Shown: positions 57,777-64,000 of the stretch, piece by piece
How the letters are laid out: each line of letters begins with the position of its first letter
How positions within the stretch are numbered: the first letter of the stretch is position 1
DNA from: SKLM01 sp041687115
GTDB lineage: Bacteria > Chloroflexota > Anaerolineae > B4-G1
Direction: 5' to 3'
DNA length: 64,000 nucleotides
Assembly (NCBI GenBank): GCA_041687115.1
Contig: JAWLCP010000002.1
Span: forward strand, 11,032-75,031
The notes under the pieces: generated by a model
What the model saw: the letters and a program-made list of their open reading frames with translations, nothing else
Database searches by the model: none
Told to the model about the DNA's origin: nothing
Translations under genes and position numbers: made by a program

Positions 57777-59102
57777 CTAACCTCGGCTGAACGCTCTCTT
57801 CAACCGGAATAGATTGGTACCGCCCACGCCTTCTGTCTCGCGCTCCTCGTCCTCGGCGGCAGCTTCTTCCGTCGCGGACAGCCTGTCGTAGATGACCTCC
57901 GCCAGCTCCAGGAGGCTCTGGGAGATTGGTCGATCTCGATCTTGCACGACGAGCGGCACGCCACGGTTGGCGGCCGCCAGAGCGGCGTGGTCGTCGTAGG
58001 GGATCTCGACCCCGACCGGCATCATGGCCTGCTCGATCTGCTTCGCCCGCAGGCTGCCGCGCCGATCCGCTCCGCTGACGACCAGGAGGATCTTGTCTTG
58101 CGGGTAGTCAAGCTTCCCGGCCAGCTCCAGGAACAGGCGAGCACTCTTGATTGCCGGGATGTCCGGCGTGACGACGAGGACGATCAGCGTAGCTGCGTCG
58201 AGGAGCGTCAATGAGACGTCGTCTACCCAACTCCACAGGTCGGCAACGACGAAATCGAAGTCCTCCCGCATCGCTCCCAAAATGGCCTCAAGCGCCGTCA
58301 CGCCCTCTTCTTCATTCTGAACCGCGAGCAGGCTCTCCGCTGCCTCGGGCCGGGGTGGGGCTAACAGGACTTTGATGCCCGATCCGTGAGCCGTCATCAC
58401 CCCGCTGAGCAGGTCCCTGTCCAGTTCGTCGATGCGTTGCGCCAGATCCGCTATGCTCCGATTGGGCCGCAGATTGAGCATCACGCCGACATCTCCGAAT
58501 TGGAGGTGGGCGTCCATCAGTGCCACCTTGCGGTCGTCGTCGGCCATCTGCTGCAGGGCGACGGCGGTGTTGACGGCAATCGTGGTACCCCCCACCCCTC
58601 CCTTGGGGGCGAAGACGGCGACGAGCTCTCCGGCCCGTCGAGACTGTTTCTTCGCGGCCGCCTTGCCCTCGGGGGCGTCGGGACGCATCACCTTCCCTCG
58701 ACCGGATTGGGTCTTGCCCATCTCGAAGACGCGGTGAATCGTGTTGACCAGTTCGTCACCGCTGGCCGGCTTGGTGAGATAATCGCGGGCGCCGGCGAGC
58801 ATCGCCCGTCGCAGATAGTCGGTCTCTCCTTGTACCGATAGCATCACCACCTGAGCTGTTGGCACCTCCTGCAGCAGCTTCTCTGTCGCGGTGATGCCGT
58901 CCATGTCCGGCATGTTGATGTCCATCAGGACCACGTGCGGCTCGAGCTGCTGCGCCAGCTCGACGCCCTCCGCTCCTCCCGCGGCTGCCCCAACAACCTC
59001 AAGGCCGGTTTCAAACGAGAGCAACTTGCGCAGGTTCTCTCGCGTCTCGGCGATGTCGTCTATGATGAGGACCTTGATCTTCTCGATAGTCTCTCGAGTC
59101 AC
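57777..59102 (-). CDS. cpaE: CpaE/TadZ-like ParA-family ATPase with intact response-receiver domain
   Basis: 441 aa. The N-terminal receiver domain (about 8-128) has the acid pair IIDD, the phosphoacceptor in VVLMDINMPDMDG, a Ser switch (MLSVQ) and the Lys in YLTKPAS, so phosphorylation seems possible; many CpaE/TadZ receiver domains are degenerate. The MinD/ParA-like domain carries KGGVGGTTIAVNTA (deviant Walker A) and VALMDAHLQFGDVGVML. These proteins place the Tad pilus machine in the cell. The C-terminus is Glu-rich. Starts with GTG. It sits between cpaB and cpaF. Confidence 0.92.
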   Translation of the reverse strand: MTRETIEKIKVLIIDDIAETRENLRKLLSFETGLEVVGAAAGGAEGVELAQQLEPHVVLMDINMPDMDGITATEKLLQEVPTAQVVMLSVQGETDYLRRAMLAGARDYLTKPASGDELVNTIHRVFEMGKTQSGRGKVMRPDAPEGKAAAKKQSRRAGELVAVFAPKGGVGGTTIAVNTAVALQQMADDDRKVALMDAHLQFGDVGVMLNLRPNRSIADLAQRIDELDRDLLSGVMTAHGSGIKVLLAPPRPEAAESLLAVQNEEEGVTALEAILGAMREDFDFVVADLWSWVDDVSLTLLDAATLIVLVVTPDIPAIKSARLFLELAGKLDYPQDKILLVVSGADRRGSLRAKQIEQAMMPVGVEIPYDDHAALAAANRGVPLVVQDRDRPISQSLLELAEVIYDRLSATEEAAAEDEERETEGVGGTNLFRLKRAFSRG

Positions 59103-59146
59103 GTTAACCGTCCGCTGGCTTGGTGAGCGTGATTGTCATCGCCTAC

Positions 59147-60280
59147 CTACTCCCCCCCTACGGTTCCACCACTGGTGTCCCCTGACGAGCCGTACTGACC
59201 CGCCGATTCGCTGTGGGGGATGCGCTCCAACTCCGAGAGTGGCGGCGTCACCCCGTGGGGCAGCTTCGGCGGCAGCTCGATGTTGTACCGCTCCATCAGA
59301 TACCTGAGCGTCACCGATTCCGTCGTCGATGTGCCCTCATCGCCCGCGCGGCGGAGTACGAAGTTGATCCTCGCGCCCACCGCCTGAGCGTAGTCGAGGG
59401 CGATTGCGTCCTGGGGGCTGACGGCCAGCGTCACCGGTCTGACAGGAGGAGCCGGCGTCGGAGCCACCGTCGCCTCCTCCCCTCCGCCTTCCTCTCCCTG
59501 TGGAGGTGGCGCCGGCGTCGGTGCCATGTCCGCCGACCAGTCCCCCACCTGCAGCACCGTGGCGTTCTGGATCGTCAGCTGTGTCACCAGGCGCGGGCGT
59601 TGATCCCCGCTCGGGGTCATATTCACGATCCACCCGTTCGGGAGGGACTCCAGTCGTCCCATTCTTCCGCTCTGACATTCCTCTCCCTCAGCCGGGGAGA
59701 CGCACGTGTACTCGTTGGGCAGCACGCTCTGGAACTCCTCGTCAAGATCGATCATCAGGAGTGACAGGATCACGTCGACGTGATCGCCCGGTTGCAGCGC
59801 CCAGGCGACGCTCGAGTAGCGCGCGATCGGCATGGCGTAGGCCACCTTGTTCTCGGGGATGTGCAACGCCGCATCGGATCCGCTGGCGCCGAACTCACCC
59901 GGGAGCTCGGTGAGCATGTTCTCTAGCACGGGCATGCCGCGGGCGATGTCGACTCTGGCGATCCGGCCATACGTCGATTCCAGATTCCGCACAGCCCCGT
60001 CGGGGACGGCATCCCGGGACCACTCGCCGACAGCCAGCGCTCCCTCCTTTACCCTGTCCTCCGTGAGTCTCATCCCGCGGGGGATGTTCTGGGCGGCCAC
60101 GACGATCGGTTCGGTGTCCGCCGGTCTCACTGTGGCTTCAGACTCCTCTTGGCCGGGAACGGGTCCGGCAGTCTCGCCGCCCGGCAGGCCCCCCTGGCTC
60201 ATGAGCATGTATACCCCCACGGCCAGGACGCCGAGAAGAATGACCAATCCTACGACGAGAAGTGAGCGACCTCTACGCAT
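59147..60280 (-). CDS. cpaB: Flp pilus assembly protein CpaB (RcpC-like)
   Basis: 377 aa. A single N-terminal membrane helix (LLVVGLVILLGVLAVGVYMLM) and an external part with the SAF domain (IVVAAQNIPRGMRLTEDRV) and an RcpC-like region (KVAYAMPIARYSSVAWALQPGDHVDVILSL). It has an insertion of Pro/Glu/Gly-rich sequence at about 250-280 and a Gly/Ser tail. AGGAGGGT precedes the ATG. In diderms CpaB stabilises the outer-membrane secretin, yet no secretin gene is seen here, so its role in this organism may differ. Confidence 0.93.
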   Translation of the reverse strand: MRRGRSLLVVGLVILLGVLAVGVYMLMSQGGLPGGETAGPVPGQEESEATVRPADTEPIVVAAQNIPRGMRLTEDRVKEGALAVGEWSRDAVPDGAVRNLESTYGRIARVDIARGMPVLENMLTELPGEFGASGSDAALHIPENKVAYAMPIARYSSVAWALQPGDHVDVILSLLMIDLDEEFQSVLPNEYTCVSPAEGEECQSGRMGRLESLPNGWIVNMTPSGDQRPRLVTQLTIQNATVLQVGDWSADMAPTPAPPPQGEEGGGEEATVAPTPAPPVRPVTLAVSPQDAIALDYAQAVGARINFVLRRAGDEGTSTTESVTLRYLMERYNIELPPKLPHGVTPPLSELERIPHSESAGQYGSSGDTSGGTVGGE

Positions 60281-60434
60281 GGTACCCTCCTGTTCATAGT
60301 GTTCGGAATTGCGGTGCTTCTATGATGTGGTGCGTCAGCGCGCTACTGTTGTCTGCCTCACGGAGTCGGTGGCTATCCTGGCCTCACGTCTCGCCCCGGT
60401 CAGGCTGGACATTCGTCCTTCGCCCGGCCCCGCC

Positions 60435-61601
60435 CTACCTCCAAAGCGTGACCGTCGTCAGCGCTGTCCTCTCGCATACACCGTGACCGTAGCCGTCGTT
60501 GGGGCTTGGCACACCCTGACCCATAATCAACCGCGCCAACTCTGCCTCGATCTCGCCCCCGCCCTGGCTGCAGCCGGTGATCCTCGTGCCGGCGAAGCCG
60601 ACGATGTGGTAGCAGTATCCCCCCCCCTGCGTCGGGCAGCCTGGCTTTGGATCGGGGATGGGTTCCTCCGGGCAGTCGGGGATGTAATCATAGACCGGTA
60701 TGATGATCTCCACCGGATATCCCGGGGCCTTGCAGATGGCGCTGGAGTTGGTACCGGGCTTGGCGTGGACGTAGTCTCCCCATCCACATTCGGTGGGAGC
60801 GGCCCACAGGCAGTCCGCGTAGAGCGTACCCTGCCAGCCGTTCTCCATCCACTCCTTCAATTGATTGGCATCGGTGCTGTCGTCCACGGCTCTTCCGAAG
60901 GTGTCATTCTCCCCCTGGTTCCAGACGTATCCAAGGTTCATCCACCCCCGGTGCTGAGCGATGTTCCCTGCCCAGATGATCTCTCCTCCGTCGTTCTTGA
61001 AGCTGATGGAGAAGGTGTTGTTGTCAGGATCGTCTGGGTCGAGGTCCTCTACCAGCTCGATCGGCACGCCGAATGGCCTCAACCCGCCGCCTGCGGCCAG
61101 CGGACCGGTCACCGCGATCGCGGGCGCGGTAGCGCCCGCGGTGGGGATCCCGATCAGCCTGACCAGGTGAGTGGACCGCTCGATCTTCATGGTCGCTGAG
61201 ATACCCGCGGCGCCGTCTGGAATGCCTTGTCCTCCTGATAGAGAGTTTCCTACCAGCACCCCGGGGCTGAAGGGAACGACGTCGTCGCCGTCGAACCTCA
61301 TGTATTCGGCCACCGCGTTGCTCGCCGGATCGGCGACGCCGTTCTTCTGCGCGTAATTCCTCACCTCTGCCAGGATCCGCTGATCCCCGTGTTCAGCACT
61401 CACGCTCTCATCGCACATCAACTCCGCCAGTTCACGCGTGCCCGCCAGTGCTGCTGCGTCCGCCGCGTTCTGCATGCGGCGACGCTCAAGAAAGACCGTC
61501 CCGCCGTCCACGGCCAGGCCGACCATCGCCAGCAGGCCGACGATCGCAAAGACGAAGATTACCAGCGTCTGCCCCTTTTCATCCCGGTTGCGTCTCTCCA
61601 T
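60435..61601 (-). CDS. TadG-like (Tad domain) pilus-associated protein
   Basis: 388 aa. It starts MERRNRDEKGQTLVIFVFA and has the pseudopilin-like TadE/G N-terminus with a helix (LVIFVFAIVGLLAMVGLAVDGG) followed by FLERRRMQNAADAAALAG. The long external remainder is cysteine-containing (about ten Cys) and has no known domain that I recognise. AGGAGG lies before ATG 61601. The frame is open 21 codons upstream but that part lacks a start signal. It sits between tadE-like and cpaB genes. Confidence 0.87.
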   Translation of the reverse strand: MERRNRDEKGQTLVIFVFAIVGLLAMVGLAVDGGTVFLERRRMQNAADAAALAGTRELAELMCDESVSAEHGDQRILAEVRNYAQKNGVADPASNAVAEYMRFDGDDVVPFSPGVLVGNSLSGGQGIPDGAAGISATMKIERSTHLVRLIGIPTAGATAPAIAVTGPLAAGGGLRPFGVPIELVEDLDPDDPDNNTFSISFKNDGGEIIWAGNIAQHRGWMNLGYVWNQGENDTFGRAVDDSTDANQLKEWMENGWQGTLYADCLWAAPTECGWGDYVHAKPGTNSSAICKAPGYPVEIIIPVYDYIPDCPEEPIPDPKPGCPTQGGGYCYHIVGFAGTRITGCSQGGGEIEAELARLIMGQGVPSPNDGYGHGVCERTALTTVTLWR

Positions 61602-61660
61602 GTTGACCTCCTGAACGGACGCGCGTACGTGCGCGCCCGTAGCCCGCCCGGGATACCGTA

Positions 61661-62071
61661 TCATTCCAGTGCCCCTCCCAGGATCGCCTCGGTGGCCACG
61701 GCTCGGAGGGGGATGACGCCTCCGGGCACGATGGCCTCCACAATCGGCGTCGCCAGGGTGAACGAGTAGGTGACGGTGACCGTGATGGGATCGCCGGAGG
61801 AGACGGCCGGACAGGTCGGGCAGAAGTACTCCACGTCGCTGTCGGCGGCCGTGATCGTGCTGGCGTCCCTGGCGCGTTCTACGACGGCGCTCTCGTCTCT
61901 GGGATGGGCCGCGGCGTACGCGGCTCCCTCCGATGCAGCATCGGTGACCGCCACGTAGGAGAAGTAGAGGCGCCCCAGGTCGAGAGCGCCGGCCGCGATG
62001 ATGAGCAGAACCGGCAGGATGATGGCGAACTCCACCAGGCTTTGTCCCCTCTGCGGTTGGTTCCGTTCCAT
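61661..62071 (-). CDS. TadE-like minor pseudopilin
   Basis: 136 aa. The typical TadE start is present: MERNQPQRGQSLVEFAIILP, with a short basic segment, then a membrane helix (LPVLLIIAAGALDLGRLYF), and AVTDAASEGAAYAA. The external part of about 85 residues includes one CPTC pair. It begins two bases after the stop of the upstream membrane-protein gene, so the genes are tightly coupled. Confidence 0.9.
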   Translation of the reverse strand: MERNQPQRGQSLVEFAIILPVLLIIAAGALDLGRLYFSYVAVTDAASEGAAYAAAHPRDESAVVERARDASTITAADSDVEYFCPTCPAVSSGDPITVTVTYSFTLATPIVEAIVPGGVIPLRAVATEAILGGALE

Positions 62072-62073
62072 AC

Positions 62074-62703
62074 CTACTCCTCTCCGTCCTTCGACGCGCT
62101 GGATCGCACCTCTAGCGTCTCGGCGTCGATCCGCAGTGCCAGGACGGACCGGTCGTCCGTCGACAGCGCCGCCACATCCCACAGGGAGCCCTCCCCATCC
62201 CGGTTCGCCAGGTGCACGGAGACCACCGTCTCTTCGTGTCTCTCCAGGAACTCACGCCCCCCGCGGGCCAGGAACACCAGGAGTGGGTCCCGCGGTCCCT
62301 CCTCCCACGTCCCCTCGGCCAGAGTCATCGGGGCATCCCGCGCGGGTGTCTGACTCGCCACCCTCGCCGATTCCTTGGTCGCGACGACGCTGAGCGTTTT
62401 CTGGTCGTCAGGTGCATAGAACCCGAATGACCATTGCCCGGCCCCGTTCAGCAGCGCGTCCTCGGTGGCCGATTGCCACTGGGCAGAGGCCGACACAGGC
62501 TGCACCGCCGCTCCACTCTCCTCCGCTGATGTTCGCGCTCGCTCGTAGGCCTCCCACAGGTCGACCGACTCTTGCGCCAGCGACGCTGCAGGCCCTGCCG
62601 GTCCCGATCTCTCCTCAACACGACTGCTCCAGAACAGGTAGCCGTACAGCGACACGCAGATGATCGCCAGCACCAGGAGCATCACCTTCAGCAGTCGATC
62701 CAT
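62074..62703 (-). CDS. membrane-anchored protein of unknown function in the Tad operon
   Basis: 209 aa. One N-terminal membrane helix (VMLLVLAIICVSLYGYLFW) is followed by an external domain with LAQESVDLWEAYERARTSAEE, a WQSATEDALLNGAGQWSFGFY core and VVSVHLANRDGEGSLWDVAALS. It ends with VLALRIDAETLEVRSS. The alternation of W-x-F-Y and LDTETGE-like turns recalls PepSY-like or lipoprotein folds, but no family is recognised. GAGGAG lies before the ATG. It is 18 bases after the propeller protein gene and two bases before tadE. Confidence 0.75.
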   Translation of the reverse strand: MDRLLKVMLLVLAIICVSLYGYLFWSSRVEERSGPAGPAASLAQESVDLWEAYERARTSAEESGAAVQPVSASAQWQSATEDALLNGAGQWSFGFYAPDDQKTLSVVATKESARVASQTPARDAPMTLAEGTWEEGPRDPLLVFLARGGREFLERHEETVVSVHLANRDGEGSLWDVAALSTDDRSVLALRIDAETLEVRSSASKDGEE

Positions 62704-62721
62704 CTTCTCGCTCCTCAGACC

Positions 62722-64000
62722 TCAGCCGTGCCTTATGACCAGCGGCAGAAACACGCAGTTCGTGGCCCGGGCGTAGTAGATCTCGTAGTAAGGCTGTGCG
62801 CTGATAATATCGACGCGCTGCTGCCACACCCCGTGCAGCGTGCCCGATGCGTCGAAAACGAGGGAGGGCCGGATCGAGGGATCCTGACCCTCCGCGGCTG
62901 CCGCAGGAAACGCGGACATCGTTCTTGGTCGCTTCCACGTCTCGCCGCCATCCCGGGAGCAGCTCACTAACGCGTCTTCTGCATCTCCGGTCCGGAAACC
63001 GTGCCAGGTAACGCACAGGCGAACCTCGCTCTGGGTCTCCCAAAGAGCCAGCCGGGGAGATGGTTCAGTCGGGTTGATTTGATTGATGAAGACACGGTCA
63101 GTGTCGATTCGCTTGCTCTCGGAGCACCGCTTCTGACCGGGATCATAGCGACAGTAGCGCACGTAGTAGGAGTTTCTCTCGCCGCCCGCCTCTCCCCACA
63201 CCACATGGATGTCGCCGCCAGAGCTGACGGCGATATCGGGCTTCAGCGACGGGATGTTGTCGGTCGACAGCTGGCGAGGAGTTGTCCAGCTCACGTCGGA
63301 GCCACTTGGAGAGCCATGGCTATACCACACGCCACGCCCCACATTCGAGACTCTCTCCCAGACGACATGCAACTCGTCTTCTTCTGAGTTGACAGCCAAG
63401 GCTGGGAACCACGACAGACTCCCGTCAGGAAAGGTGTGGACCCGGCTTGCTTCTGACCACGTTGTGTTGTCGAGGTCGCGCGAACTGTAATAGATGTGCG
63501 ATCCTTTTGCCTCAACATTCACTGCATTGAACACGATGTGCAGTGTATCCCGGCCGACTGCTAGACGAGGTGCGGTCGCAATGCCCGACGGTGCATCCGC
63601 CATCGGAATGGGCACAAGGCGCCGACTGCCCCCAAGCTCTGCTTCATATACTCTGAAAGTCGTGCTCTCGTTGGTGCTGCCCTCGTCTGTCCAAGCGATG
63701 TATACTCTCCCATCCAGGATGACCACGTCAGGCAACTGCGACTTAGCGCGGGTCTCTGAAACCAACTCTGGGCTTTGTTGATGACTCAGGTTGGCGGCGT
63801 AGATGTTAGGCCAGGAGCCTCCCTGGCTGCGGTCTCGCCACACAGCGACGATTTGACCCGAGGGGCCGACTGCAACGGCTGGCTGTCGAGCTTCGTCCGT
63901 ATCGCTCTGCGAGATGTTCGTCGGCGTCGTGCCCGTCCAATCAGGGTCGGTCATCGCGATGGCGACGCCCGCGCTGAATCCCATCGCTGCCATCACTATC
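62722..64000 (-). CDS. secreted BNR/sialidase-like propeller protein, N-terminus cut by window edge
   Basis: At least 424 aa; the frame runs off the right edge, and the first visible residues look like the end of a signal peptide (MGFSAGVAIAM). The body repeats a beta-propeller blade pattern: RQPAVAVGPSGQIVAVWRD, PRLAVGRDTLHIVFN, PALAVNSEEDELHVVWE, KPDIAVSSGGDIHVVWGE and RPSLVFDASGTLHGVWQQ, with CSRDGGETWKRP near the end (an Asp-box-like turn, S-x-D-x-G-x-T-W). It ends VFLPLVIRHG, a tail also seen in the S8 protease. It lies directly upstream of the Tad operon genes. Function unknown. Confidence 0.78.
   Translation of the reverse strand, partial: IVMAAMGFSAGVAIAMTDPDWTGTTPTNISQSDTDEARQPAVAVGPSGQIVAVWRDRSQGGSWPNIYAANLSHQQSPELVSETRAKSQLPDVVILDGRVYIAWTDEGSTNESTTFRVYEAELGGSRRLVPIPMADAPSGIATAPRLAVGRDTLHIVFNAVNVEAKGSHIYYSSRDLDNTTWSEASRVHTFPDGSLSWFPALAVNSEEDELHVVWERVSNVGRGVWYSHGSPSGSDVSWTTPRQLSTDNIPSLKPDIAVSSGGDIHVVWGEAGGERNSYYVRYCRYDPGQKRCSESKRIDTDRVFINQINPTEPSPRLALWETQSEVRLCVTWHGFRTGDAEDALVSCSRDGGETWKRPRTMSAFPAAAAEGQDPSIRPSLVFDASGTLHGVWQQRVDIISAQPYYEIYYARATNCVFLPLVIRHG

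Noticed and set aside
1..64000. tRNA, rRNA, insertion sequence, prophage or defence island
   Set aside because: No sequence with a tRNA T-arm consensus, no transposase or integrase motif, no restriction, CRISPR or toxin-antitoxin motif was recognised in any frame.

Overview
The window is a gene-dense, GC-rich stretch that looks like the chromosome of a Chloroflexota bacterium (Anaerolineae/Caldilineae-like). I infer this from four things: a short IF-2, secreted proteins with TPTP-type linkers and a VFLPLVxR tail, a SARP-type ATPase regulator, and a Tad pilus locus with no visible outer-membrane secretin. It carries no rRNA, tRNA, CRISPR array, insertion sequence or prophage that I can see. 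Most genes are ordinary chromosomal housekeeping or envelope genes, so novelty is more likely in leaders, small genes and secreted proteins than in a classic mobile island.

Left part (1-19.6 kb). A partial queG runs off the left edge. Divergent from it is a translation/RNA operon, nusA-ylxR-infB-rbfA-nrnA-truB-ribF, led by a good sigma70 promoter and an intrinsic terminator inside the nusA leader. On the minus strand follow an EF-G paralogue, a queuosine-precursor transporter, era, and two translationally overlapping envelope/secreted proteins. A tryptophanase gene is read divergently from the EF-G paralogue. Then come upp with a polyprenyl-phosphate glycosyl-1-phosphate transferase (minus), and ruvB (plus), which appears nearly leaderless.

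Middle part (19.7-39 kb). A LarA-type (DUF2088) enzyme overlaps a homocysteine S-methyltransferase. On the minus strand are a GPH-type transporter, a GNAT-like protein and DegV. Next is an extracellular proteolysis region: an S8 protease with a seven-repeat propeller, an upstream lipoprotein that resembles the protease's own prodomain, a conserved 83-aa protein, another lipoprotein, an HtrA-like lipoprotein protease, and a large SARP/AAA regulator. A DUF401 permease with an apparent CTG start and a small conserved protein follow.

Right part (39-64 kb). This holds a GT39-type membrane glycosyltransferase, an LctP-type permease, a VanW protein, a rhomboid protease, a DUF1028 protein, an inositol-monophosphatase-family enzyme, sfsA and a tiny membrane protein coupled to it. 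proS has an attenuator-like leader with a 47-codon ORF. Then come a low-molecular-weight phosphatase, a nucleotidyltransferase-like protein of unknown role, hpf and comF. The window ends in a Tad/Flp pilus operon (tadC, tadB, cpaF, cpaE, cpaB, tadG-like, tadE-like) headed by a membrane protein and a partial secreted propeller protein.

Promoter and start-codon calls are by eye. Functions are from motifs and family knowledge; no database search was run.
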